From UBA3700 sp963592135 (lineage in GTDB: Bacteria > Bacillota > Clostridia > Christensenellales > UBA3700), in contig CAVAVP010000002.1 of NCBI GenBank assembly GCA_963592135.1, positions 1 to 7,880 of the forward strand: 7,880 nucleotides of DNA. The letters are read 5' to 3'. The number at the start of each line of letters is the position of its first letter. Position 1 is the first letter of the stretch. The position numbers and the translations under genes are program-made. Positions 1-6,528 of this stretch are shown in pieces. The notes under the pieces are model-generated. The model did no database searches. It was not told the origin of the DNA and saw only the letters and a list, made by a program, of their open reading frames with translations.

Positions 1-33
1 ATATAATATTTATATAATAAGCAAGAGTTGAAA

Positions 34-231
34 TTATTTTTCTTTATAATAAAGCATACAATGACAGTATCCTTCAAAATTAGGGTCGGCTATCTGCTCA
101 CGAAATTCTTTACACATACACTTTGTATCTTCGTTTTTCTCTACCCTACATGGACAATACCCGCCCCTTGCTTTTAAGCCTTCTTGTATTTCCTTTACTA
201 TAACTTTATTTTCGTTAAATCTAACTTTCAT
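34..231 (-). CDS. Ferredoxin-thioredoxin reductase catalytic-chain-like protein
   Basis: This 65-residue protein matches the catalytic (beta) chain of ferredoxin-thioredoxin reductase, which uses a [4Fe-4S] cluster beside a redox disulfide to pass electrons from ferredoxin to thioredoxin-like proteins in the cytoplasm. Seen directly: three Cys-x-Cys pairs, C26-P-C28, C38-M-C40 and C56-H-C58. The CPCR and CHCML stretches are the family signature. The spacing differs from the plant/cyanobacterial enzyme as I recall it: the first gap is shorter (9 residues) and the second longer (15), a pattern I associate with anaerobe homologues. It is shorter than the roughly 100-residue classical chain because the N-terminal part is missing, yet all six cysteines are kept. 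The ATG is preceded by AAGAGGT at 242-236, which supports the start. It is transcribed divergently from the rnf operon. No variable-chain partner or thioredoxin gene lies in the window. Its partner protein is unknown. Confidence 0.85.
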   Translation of the reverse strand: MKVRFNENKVIVKEIQEGLKARGGYCPCRVEKNEDTKCMCKEFREQIADPNFEGYCHCMLYYKEK

Positions 232-267
232 ATTTACCTCTTCTTATATTATTTATTTTAATCGATA

Positions 268-296
268 ATTTTTCAATAAATTGTTAATTTTGTCAA
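268..296 (-). promoter_or_regulatory. Candidate promoter of the ferredoxin-thioredoxin reductase gene
   Basis: Reading the minus strand, a perfect TTGACA (296-291) is followed after 17 nt by AAAAAT (273-268), a 4 of 6 match to the -10 consensus. Transcription would start near 261 and leave a leader of about 30 nt that contains the AAGAGGT ribosome binding site. The -35 is convincing. The -10 is weak and the region is very AT-rich, so its exact position is uncertain. Confidence 0.45.
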
Positions 297-315
297 AATC
301 AGTAAGAAAATAGAC

Positions 316-336
316 AAATGTCGCATATTGACATTT
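316..336. promoter_or_regulatory. Perfect inverted repeat over the -35 box, candidate operator
   Basis: AAATGTC (316-322) and GACATTT (330-336) are exact reverse complements separated by 7 nt. The right arm overlaps the -35 box TTGACA (328-333) of the rightward promoter. A protein bound here would be expected to block RNA polymerase. I do not recognise the motif as the site of a named regulator. Because it sits between two divergent redox genes, it could affect both. The function is inferred from position and symmetry only. Confidence 0.45.
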
Positions 337-356
337 TTTGTATATAAGAACATAAT
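328..356 (+). promoter_or_regulatory. Sigma-A-type promoter of the Gx-rnfCDGEAB operon
   Basis: A perfect -35 TTGACA (328-333), an ideal 17-nt spacer, and CATAAT (351-356, 5 of 6 to consensus) make a strong housekeeping promoter. Transcription would start near 363, about 46 nt before the chosen start codon at 409. The leader holds only a weak AGTG/CACT hairpin (366-379), and I see no riboswitch. No other promoter of similar quality was noticed inside the operon, so this one probably drives all seven genes. Confidence 0.8.
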
Positions 357-408
357 ATTATTATAAGTGCTTAGACACTAAATACTAACAAGATTAATGG
401 GGAATTTT

Positions 409-972
409 ATGAATTCGTTTGGTTTAAATACCAAAAGAATAACAACTTTGGGCATACTTACAGCTTTAAGTTTAATTACTTTTATGTTAGAAAACTTATT
501 GCCTCCTTTGTTTTTACCAGGAGCGAAAATAGGTCTTTCTAATGTATTTTCTTTAATTACCTTATTTATGTATACACCAATTGATGCAACAATTTTAGTT
601 GTTATAAGAACTACTCTTTCATGTTTTATAGTAGGAAATATATCTTCCCTTATCTATTCACTAACTGCTGGAATTGTAAGTATTATAATCTCTAGCATAT
701 TTGTAAAATTCTTACACCCAAGAATCTCTGTACTTTCTATCAGTATAGTAAGTGCAGTCATACATAACATTGTTCAAGTACTTATATTTTGCTTAGTAGT
801 AAGCAGCAATCTAATGATTTCATACCTTCCTTACTTTGCGTTAATAGGAGTACTAAGTGGTGCTATTGTAGGAGCTTTAGTATATCTTGTTATCCATAAA
901 GTTCCAATTACATATTATGAAAAATTATTAATAAACTATAAAGTAAAAAATAAAGAGGAGACTATATGTTAA
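409..972 (+). CDS. Gx transporter family / heptaprenyl diphosphate synthase component I family membrane protein
   Basis: This 187-residue, very hydrophobic protein has about five or six predicted membrane helices. It matches the family called Gx transporter or heptaprenyl diphosphate synthase component I (PF07456 by recollection). Family marks seen: ENLLP (28-32), PGAKIGLSN (37-45), R67, the loop motif SLTAGIVS (84-91), and AVIHNIVQ (116-123). The fold resembles ECF transporter substrate-binding components. The substrate is unproven, and the synthase name may be misleading for a membrane protein. Start choice: an in-frame ATG also occurs at 397, but GGGGA (399-403) is well placed for ATG 409, whereas 397 lacks a good ribosome binding site. 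It is the first gene of the rnf operon, and its stop overlaps the rnfC start by 7 nt, so it is probably co-translated with Rnf. The family relates to EetB of extracellular electron transfer loci (from memory). A role in supplying a cofactor to the redox chain is inference. Confidence 0.85.
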   Translation: MNSFGLNTKRITTLGILTALSLITFMLENLLPPLFLPGAKIGLSNVFSLITLFMYTPIDATILVVIRTTLSCFIVGNISSLIYSLTAGIVSIIISSIFVKFLHPRISVLSISIVSAVIHNIVQVLIFCLVVSSNLMISYLPYFALIGVLSGAIVGALVYLVIHKVPITYYEKLLINYKVKNKEETIC

Positions 973-2285
973 AGAAAGCTAAGTTGTTTTTTAAAGGTGC
1001 TCATGTACCAGACAATAAAGCATTATCTAAAGACATTCCTATAGAAGAAATGCCGGCCCCTCCTATTGTTGCTATATCACTTGGGCAACATATTGGAAAA
1101 CCCGCAGAATCTATAGTAAATATCGGCGATGATGTTTTACAAGGACAATTAATAGGAAAAGCTACGGGCTTTGTCAGTGCAAACATTTATTCTAGTGTTA
1201 GTGGTAAGGTTATTGGAATCGAAAAAAGACCAAATGTAAATGGCGTTTTCATGGATCATATTATAATTGAAAATGATAATTTATATAACAACATGGTTTT
1301 AGAGCCACTTGCAGATAGAGAACCTGAAACTATTAAAAACAGAATTGCAGAAGCCGGTATTGTTGGAATGGGCGGCGCAGGATTCCCTACTGTTGTTAAG
1401 TTATCTCCACAAACTAAAGTTGATACACTAATTATAAATGGAGCAGAATGCGAACCTTATCTTACATGTGACTACAGAGTCATGATTGAAAGATACAATG
1501 ATGTACTTGCTGGAATTAGACTTCTTGCAAAAGCACTTTCTGTTACAACTATAATTATTGGTATTGAAAAAAACAAACCAGATATAATTGAAAAATGCGC
1601 AAAAGAACAAGATATTACTGTAGTTCCACTTAGAAAAGCATATCCTATGGGTTCTGAGAAACATTTAATTTATTGTTGCACAGGAAGAAAAGTACCTTGT
1701 GGTAAATTGCCGGCTGACGCAGGATGTGTTGTTCAAAATATAGCAACAGCTCTTGCAACATTTGAGGCTGTAGAGAAAAACAAACCTCTTTATGAGAGAT
1801 ATATGACTTGTTCCGGCAAATCACTATATCAACCAAGAAATCTTTTAGTAAAAATTGGTACTAGATATGATGATATTCTGAATTTCTGCAAAGGATTTAA
1901 AAGAAATACAACCATGCTTGTTGCAGGTGGACCAATGATGGGACCTGCTATGTTGTCTACAGATATTTATACAACAAAGACTTCATCAGGATTTTTAGCT
2001 CTTAACGAAACAGAAATTCGCTACAACAATCCAACTCCTTGTATAAACTGCGGAAGATGTGCATCGGTTTGTCCTATGAATTTGCTTCCAATGCAAATAG
2101 ATTTCTTTACTCTTGCAAAAGATTATGAGAGCGCTGAAAAAATTGGCGGCGTAATGAATTGTATTTCTTGTGGTTCATGCGCATATGTATGCCCTGCAAA
2201 AAGAGAACTTGTTCAAAGCATAGCACTTGCTAAATCTAAAATCATGGAAAATAGAAAGAAAGAGCAAAACGGAGGTAATAAATAA
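966..2285 (+). CDS. rnfC: Rnf complex subunit C, NADH-binding iron-sulfur flavoprotein
   Basis: RnfC is the peripheral cytoplasmic subunit of the ferredoxin:NAD+ oxidoreductase. It is known to bind FMN and NAD(H) and to carry two [4Fe-4S] clusters. The 439-residue length is typical of the family. Seen in order: an N-terminal RnfC barrel domain (about 1-110), the glycine-rich nucleotide/flavin motif GMGGAGFP (134-141), NGAECEPY (158-165), a probable SLBB-like region (about 290-340), and two ferredoxin motifs. The cluster ligands are C359, C362, C365, C369-P and C399, C402, C405, C409-P. All eight ligands are present. GAGG at 955-958 gives a well-spaced ribosome binding site for ATG 966. The gene overlaps the upstream Gx gene by 7 nt and rnfD by 1 nt (TAATG), which suggests translational coupling. 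The long C-terminal extension seen in some proteobacterial RnfC is absent, as expected for Clostridia. Confidence 0.97.
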   Translation: MLKKAKLFFKGAHVPDNKALSKDIPIEEMPAPPIVAISLGQHIGKPAESIVNIGDDVLQGQLIGKATGFVSANIYSSVSGKVIGIEKRPNVNGVFMDHIIIENDNLYNNMVLEPLADREPETIKNRIAEAGIVGMGGAGFPTVVKLSPQTKVDTLIINGAECEPYLTCDYRVMIERYNDVLAGIRLLAKALSVTTIIIGIEKNKPDIIEKCAKEQDITVVPLRKAYPMGSEKHLIYCCTGRKVPCGKLPADAGCVVQNIATALATFEAVEKNKPLYERYMTCSGKSLYQPRNLLVKIGTRYDDILNFCKGFKRNTTMLVAGGPMMGPAMLSTDIYTTKTSSGFLALNETEIRYNNPTPCINCGRCASVCPMNLLPMQIDFFTLAKDYESAEKIGGVMNCISCGSCAYVCPAKRELVQSIALAKSKIMENRKKEQNGGNK

Positions 2286-3307
2286 TGGAAAGAGTTATAA
2301 TTAATAGTACCCCACATTTAAGATCTCCAAGAACCACTAAAAACATAATGATCGATGTTGTTATTGCATTACTTCCAGCTTGTATTATGGGATGTATTTT
2401 CTTTGGTTGGAATGCTCTTATAACTATAATTTCATCATGTATTGCAGCTGTTGCTACTGAAATTGTTTGGAAGCTTTGCCAAAAGAAAAAAATCAAGCAA
2501 ATTCTATCTGAGTTTGATTTTACCTCATTAATCACCGGACTTCTTATAGCAATGTGTATGCCTGGCAATTTAGCAATGAAATATGCTTATATTCCAGCGC
2601 TTTCTGCAATATTTGCTATTGCAGTTGTAAAAATGCTGTTTGGCGGAACAGGAAAAAATATAGTAAATCCTGCGATAGTAGGTAGAATATTTGCCTTTAT
2701 GAGTTTTACAACCATTATGGCAGACTACTCTACAACTCTTACAAATGGGACAATTATTACTGGAGCCACGACATTAACTAAAATGTTAGAGTCAAGCTCT
2801 ACCACAACTGGTCTTTCACTTCTTGATATGTTTCTTGGCATAAACATGGGAGGGTGCTTAGGTGAAACTTGCAAACTTGCCCTTTTAGTCGGCGGTATAT
2901 ACTTAGTTGTAAGAAAAGTTATAGATATACGTTGGCCACTTATATATATTGTGACAACTGGTTTGTTCAGCTGCGTTTTATATGGGTCAATGAAAATGTT
3001 TATGCCTAGTATTCTTACAGGAGGTTTATTCTTAGGTGCAATATTTATGGCAACCGACTATGTATCTTCGCCTAATAATAAATGGGCATGCTATGCTTAC
3101 TATTTCTGCTTAGGATTACTTACAGCAGGATTAAGAAAAGCAACTCAAATGGAAGTAGTTAGTTTTGCAATATTAATCATGAACCTACTCGTTCCTATGT
3201 TTAATAAGGTTCTTCATCCAAGACCTTTTGGTTCTACACCTATTCATGTAGAAATAAAAAACTGGTTCAGTAAAACCTTTTCAAAAAAGCAAAAGGAGGA
3301 AAAATAA
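2285..3307 (+). CDS. rnfD: Rnf complex membrane subunit D, covalent FMN carrier
   Basis: RnfD is an integral membrane subunit of the ion-pumping Rnf complex and belongs to the NqrB/RnfD family. The 340 residues contain many membrane helices. Family motifs seen: GTGKNIVNPA (about 122-130, the G-x-N-x-x-NPA signature), the FMN acceptor motif T159-G-A-T162, with T162 the predicted covalent FMN site filled by ApbE, and TDYVSSP in the last third, equivalent to the conserved TDxVSxP stretch. The stretch GGCLGETCKLALL corresponds to a conserved segment where serines are more usual, from memory, than the two cysteines here. GGAGGT at 2271-2276 lies 8 nt before ATG 2285, and the start overlaps the rnfC stop. 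rnfG follows with no gap. Whether Na+ or H+ is moved cannot be read from this sequence. Confidence 0.96.
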   Translation: MERVIINSTPHLRSPRTTKNIMIDVVIALLPACIMGCIFFGWNALITIISSCIAAVATEIVWKLCQKKKIKQILSEFDFTSLITGLLIAMCMPGNLAMKYAYIPALSAIFAIAVVKMLFGGTGKNIVNPAIVGRIFAFMSFTTIMADYSTTLTNGTIITGATTLTKMLESSSTTTGLSLLDMFLGINMGGCLGETCKLALLVGGIYLVVRKVIDIRWPLIYIVTTGLFSCVLYGSMKMFMPSILTGGLFLGAIFMATDYVSSPNNKWACYAYYFCLGLLTAGLRKATQMEVVSFAILIMNLLVPMFNKVLHPRPFGSTPIHVEIKNWFSKTFSKKQKEEK

Positions 3308-3856
3308 ATGACCACGAAACAATTTTTCCAAAGTAAAGCTTTTAGATGTATTGCAGTACTTTTATGTATAGCTCTTATCTCAGGTGGACTTCTTGCTATT
3401 TTAAATGATGTATGGAAAGTTAGTGATGAAGAAATTATAAATAGAGCCATAAAAGAATTATGTGGTGATGAAGTTAAATTAAGCGAAACAATAATAGTTG
3501 ACGAAACTTACACCGCTCCAAACGGCAAAATCGATGCTGCATACAAATTATCCAATAATTCTTATTTAATTCAATCAACCGGCAACAATGGATTCCATTC
3601 AGGAACCGTTTCTGTATATGTTCTTGCAAACAGCGAAGGTGTTATACAAAAAGTTTCAATTGCCGAATATGCATCATCTCAAACTCTTATGAGTAAATTT
3701 ACAGATGCTGTTCTTGCAAAATTTAAAGGGTTATCTGAATCTTATACTGGCGGAACTATAGCCTCTGGCGCGACTTACTCTTCAAAGGCTGTTCAAAATG
3801 GAGTAAATAATGCCATTGATTATCTTAATAAGATTCTATTAAAGGAGGTGGCTTAA
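3308..3856 (+). CDS. rnfG: Rnf complex subunit G, covalent FMN-binding protein
   Basis: RnfG is a membrane-anchored FMN-binding subunit whose soluble domain lies outside the cytoplasmic membrane. The 182-residue protein has one N-terminal membrane anchor (about 12-33) followed by an FMN-binding domain. The flavinylation motif S153-G-A-T156-Y-S-S is intact, and T156 is the predicted threonine to which ApbE attaches FMN by a phosphoester bond. The preceding GG and following KAVQNGV also fit the family. The AAGGAGG ribosome binding site (3293-3299) lies just upstream of ATG 3308, inside the end of rnfD, and there is no intergenic gap. Its likely modifying enzyme is encoded on the opposite strand at 6528-7622. 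Confidence 0.96.
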   Translation: MTTKQFFQSKAFRCIAVLLCIALISGGLLAILNDVWKVSDEEIINRAIKELCGDEVKLSETIIVDETYTAPNGKIDAAYKLSNNSYLIQSTGNNGFHSGTVSVYVLANSEGVIQKVSIAEYASSQTLMSKFTDAVLAKFKGLSESYTGGTIASGATYSSKAVQNGVNNAIDYLNKILLKEVA

Positions 3857-3857
3857 T

Positions 3858-4541
3858 ATGACAGGTCAAAAGTTTAAAGAAATTGCTAAAAATGGCGTAC
3901 TTGTTAATAATCCAACATTTAGGTTAGTACTTGGTACTTGTCCTACACTAGCCATTTCATCATCGGCATTTAACTCTCTTGGTATGGGACTTGCTGTAAC
4001 ATTTATTTTAATATGTTCAAATGCTATTATTTCTGCATTAAGAAAAGTCATTCCTAACGAAGTTAGAATTCCTGCATTTATCCTAATAATTGCAACATTC
4101 GTTACAATTGTCAGAATGTTCTTGTATAAGTATATTCCTAATTTATATAGTGCACTTGGTGTTTTCTTACCTTTAATTGTTGTTAACTGTATAATTTTAG
4201 GAAGAGCAGAAAGTTTTGCTAGTAAAAACCCTGTATTAGACTCTGCAGCAGACGGATTATTCACAGGATTAGGTTTTACACTAGCTATAACTTTAATGGG
4301 TATTATTCGTGAAGTTTTAGGCGCTGGACAATTATTTGGTGTTACTCTTTGGAACTTCTCTATTGGATTTTTCTCAAATACAGCTGGAGCATTTTTAGTA
4401 TACGGTATGCTTATAGCTGGATTTAACGCACTCTATGAAAATTTTGAAAATAACAGAAAAAAGAAAAATTATGTTGAAATAATGCAGCAATATAACAAAG
4501 AAGAAGATACTTCAGCAAAAGCTGAAACAAAGGAGGCGTAA
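3858..4541 (+). CDS. rnfE: Rnf complex membrane subunit E
   Basis: RnfE is a six-helix integral membrane subunit of the NqrD/RnfE family, paired with RnfA in an inverted arrangement. The 227-residue sequence has the expected hydrophobic segments and the two conserved cysteine motifs, NPTFRLVLGTC28P and NC111IILGRAE. In recent Rnf and Nqr structures the equivalent cysteines of RnfA and RnfE together hold a [2Fe-2S] cluster in the membrane; that assignment is family knowledge, while the cysteines are seen here. A charged, Lys/Glu-rich tail (about 198-227) follows the last helix and probably lies in the cytoplasm. A very strong AAGGAGGTGG ribosome binding site (3842-3851) precedes ATG 3858, one base after the rnfG stop. 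Confidence 0.96.
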   Translation: MTGQKFKEIAKNGVLVNNPTFRLVLGTCPTLAISSSAFNSLGMGLAVTFILICSNAIISALRKVIPNEVRIPAFILIIATFVTIVRMFLYKYIPNLYSALGVFLPLIVVNCIILGRAESFASKNPVLDSAADGLFTGLGFTLAITLMGIIREVLGAGQLFGVTLWNFSIGFFSNTAGAFLVYGMLIAGFNALYENFENNRKKKNYVEIMQQYNKEEDTSAKAETKEA

Positions 4542-4543
4542 TT

Positions 4544-5149
4544 ATGGGAAATGTAATGATTATTATAATAGCAGCAGCATTTATTAATAACGCCATATTA
4601 GTTCAAAGTTATGGTATTTGCCCATTCTTGGGATTATCAAAGAGTATGAAAAGCGCTTTTGGCATGGGAATAGCGGTAACAGTAGTAATGGCTATTACTT
4701 GTTTAGTTACTTTCCCTATATACAACTATGTATTAATCCCACTTGAGATTGAGTATCTTGAAATTATAGTATTTATATTTGTAATCGCAGCACTTGTTCA
4801 AATGATAGAAAAAGTAATCAAGAAGTTTATGCCACCACTTTATAATTCTATGGGAATATATCTTCCATTAATTACAACTAACTGTGCTGTTTTAGGTGTT
4901 GCAGAAACTGTTATGGACATTCCTACTATAATGGCAGATTTAGGAGTATCTAGTTTTAATGTTGGATCTGCCGTTTTATATGGTGTCTTTTTAGGTATAG
5001 GATTCACAATTGCAATATGTATAATGAGTGGACTTAGAGAAAAAGTAGATAAACTTGAAATGTCTAAACATCTAAAAGGCTTCCCTATTACTATGGCAAC
5101 TGCTTCATTTATGGCAATGGCATTTTATGTATTTGCCTTAGTTATATAG
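4544..5149 (+). CDS. rnfA: Rnf complex membrane subunit A
   Basis: RnfA is the six-helix integral membrane partner of RnfE (NqrE/RnfA family). It is 201 residues long, close to the usual length. Seen: the N-terminal NNAILVQSYGIC26PFLG motif and the second half-motif TTNC114AVLGVAE, which mirror those of RnfE and supply the other two probable [2Fe-2S] ligands. The internal similarity to RnfE fits their common origin. AGGAGG at 4531-4536 lies 7 nt before ATG 4544, so this start is preferred over the in-frame ATG at 4556. The stop codon TAG (5147-5149) overlaps the ribosome binding site of rnfB. Confidence 0.97.
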   Translation: MGNVMIIIIAAAFINNAILVQSYGICPFLGLSKSMKSAFGMGIAVTVVMAITCLVTFPIYNYVLIPLEIEYLEIIVFIFVIAALVQMIEKVIKKFMPPLYNSMGIYLPLITTNCAVLGVAETVMDIPTIMADLGVSSFNVGSAVLYGVFLGIGFTIAICIMSGLREKVDKLEMSKHLKGFPITMATASFMAMAFYVFALVI

Positions 5150-5159
5150 GAGGAATTTT

Positions 5160-5981
5160 ATGATAATGTTATTAAATGCCAGCGTTCAATGGAATAAAGT
5201 AGGATTAGTATTGGGCTTGATTGCAGGCCTAGCAGTAGTTTTAACTATAGCAATTCTTATTGTTACAAAAGTATGTAAGATTAAAGAAGATGAAACTCTT
5301 CTTAAAGTCATAGAGAACCTAGCCGGTGCAAATTGTGGTGGTTGTGGGTATTCTGGGTGTGAAGGCTTTGCAAAAGGTTTATGCTCTGGCAAGGCATGCT
5401 TAAATGACTGTAAATCCACATCTATAGAAAACAAAAAGATTATAGCTGAACTTACTGGAGTAGAATTCGTTGCAGAATCTCCAACTGTTGCAGTTGTTAG
5501 ATGTAATGGAGGTGATGCCGCTGTAAACAAGTTCTGCTACTCAGGAAATGACGATTGTCATATGGAGATGTTATATCATAAGGGGTCTAAAGTTTGCACT
5601 ACAGCTTGTTTAGGACATGGATCGTGCGAGAAAGTTTGTCAACAAAACGCAATAAGCGTAGTAAACAATGTAGCACATGTAAATCCAGCCCTTTGTACAT
5701 CTTGTGGCTCTTGTATTAATACTTGTCCAAAACTTTGTATTGAAAGAATTCCAAATACAGCACCTGTTTATGTTGCATGCAATACAAAATGTAGAGGAAA
5801 AGAGACTATTTCCCAATGTGCTAATGGATGTATAGCCTGTGGCCTTTGCGCTAAGTTCTGTCCTCAAAAGGCTATAACCATGATAGACAACCTTCCAGTT
5901 ATAGATTATACAAAATGTACAGGTTGTAAAACTTGTGTCTTAAAATGCCCTAAAAAGGTTATTAAAGAACATACAATGTAG
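5160..5981 (+). CDS. rnfB: Rnf complex subunit B, ferredoxin-oxidising polyferredoxin
   Basis: RnfB is the entry point for electrons from reduced ferredoxin. The 273-residue protein has an N-terminal membrane helix (about 14-37), then the RnfB-type cluster domain with C59, C62, C67 and probably C84, then ferredoxin motifs. The first pair uses C146, C150, C156, C160 and C179, C182, C185, C189-P. The second pair uses C224, C227, C230, C234-P and C253, C256, C259, C263-P. This gives five apparent [4Fe-4S] sites, with C193, C207, C211 and C220 left over as possible ligands of another. C160 is followed by Gln instead of the common Pro. The extra C-terminal ferredoxin pair is typical of clostridial RnfB. 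Start choice: AGGAGG (5148-5153) is 6 nt from ATG 5160 but 12 nt from the in-frame ATG 5166. It is the last gene of the operon, before the 6006-6042 terminator. Confidence 0.97.
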   Translation: MIMLLNASVQWNKVGLVLGLIAGLAVVLTIAILIVTKVCKIKEDETLLKVIENLAGANCGGCGYSGCEGFAKGLCSGKACLNDCKSTSIENKKIIAELTGVEFVAESPTVAVVRCNGGDAAVNKFCYSGNDDCHMEMLYHKGSKVCTTACLGHGSCEKVCQQNAISVVNNVAHVNPALCTSCGSCINTCPKLCIERIPNTAPVYVACNTKCRGKETISQCANGCIACGLCAKFCPQKAITMIDNLPVIDYTKCTGCKTCVLKCPKKVIKEHTM

Positions 5982-6005
5982 CAAATGATTTCGAATAAAA
6001 AAAAT

Positions 6006-6042
6006 AAAAATAGCTTCAATTAAACTTGAAGCTATTTTTTTT
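6006..6042. terminator. Bidirectional intrinsic terminator between rnfB and the NusG domain II gene
   Basis: A 14-bp perfect stem (6006-6019 with 6026-6039, core TAGCTTCAA/TTGAAGCTA) encloses a 6-nt loop and is followed by a T-run to 6042. On the minus strand the same stem is followed by T5-A-T8 (6010-5997). It lies 24 nt after the rnfB stop and 9 nt after the convergent minus-strand stop at 6052, so it can end both transcripts. Confidence 0.93.
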
Positions 6043-6051
6043 GTAAAATTA

Positions 6052-6528
6052 TTATCCAACTATTATGTTATCATCCACACTTTTAGTTCCTAAAGGCTGT
6101 ATTATTAACTTATGTGGAGCACAAATTATAGTATCTGAAGAGTTTTTTATAGACATTGCAGTACAATCTTTTGAACTACTGCATGAAGCATCTAAAACAA
6201 CTATTGTTCTATCTTTTATATTTACTTGTATTTTGTTAAAAACTGATCTTTTTTCATCTAAATAAAATAATATTATATATCCTCTTTCATATTCACCAAT
6301 TTCTATATAATTGTTGTCATAATCAAAAGATTTTTTTTGGAAATCATAAGTTAGTATCTTGTTATTTTTATATAATATTTCAAAACCTTCTATTTTGGAA
6401 TTATCTTTTGTTATAAAAACTACTAAAAATAAACCTACTATCAAAACAAACAGTGTAGCATAAATTAAAATATCCCACTTTTTAAAAATTTTATTCTCTT
6501 TTTCCTGTTTTATATTATTTATACTCAT
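6052..6528 (-). CDS. NusG domain II-containing membrane-anchored protein
   Basis: This 158-residue protein has a basic N-terminus, one membrane helix (about 20-39) and an extracytoplasmic domain of the NusG domain II type (PF07009 by recollection). It is not a transcription factor, because it lacks the NGN domain of NusG. The C-terminal signature is seen: A-S-C116, C122, then TIIC136APHKLII, matching the family pattern ASCP..DC...IVC.PN.. with small changes. The three cysteines may form a disulfide or ligand set. The ATG overlaps the apbE stop (TAATG) and has no recognisable ribosome binding site, so translation probably depends on coupling to apbE. The family often sits beside ApbE and Gx-type genes and resembles EetA of extracellular electron transfer loci (from memory). 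The biochemical role is unknown; an accessory role in flavoprotein electron transfer is inference. Confidence 0.85.
   Translation of the reverse strand: MSINNIKQEKENKIFKKWDILIYATLFVLIVGLFLVVFITKDNSKIEGFEILYKNNKILTYDFQKKSFDYDNNYIEIGEYERGYIILFYLDEKRSVFNKIQVNIKDRTIVVLDASCSSSKDCTAMSIKNSSDTIICAPHKLIIQPLGTKSVDDNIIVG

Noticed and set aside
1..33. Terminator of the minus-strand ferredoxin-thioredoxin reductase gene
   Set aside because: No stable stem with a T-run is visible in the 33 bases available; it may lie to the left of the window.
281..298. Possible Rex (redox-sensing repressor) site, TTGTTAA followed by a poor second half
   Set aside because: Only the left half matches the clostridial Rex consensus; the right half fits at about 4 of 7 positions, which is weak in such AT-rich DNA.
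397..408. Earlier ATG start for the Gx family protein at 397
   Set aside because: It lacks a well-placed ribosome binding site, and the GGGGA inside this stretch fits the ATG at 409.
357..408. Riboswitch (for example FMN type) in the operon leader
   Set aside because: The leader after the predicted start site is only about 46 nt, with one weak 4-bp hairpin and no conserved aptamer.
2242..2568. Minus-strand open frame of 108 codons opposite rnfC/rnfD
   Set aside because: It is fully antisense to well-supported rnf genes and has no recognisable domain; the other antisense frames in 1001-1836, 3244-4264 and 5186-5867 were set aside for the same reason.
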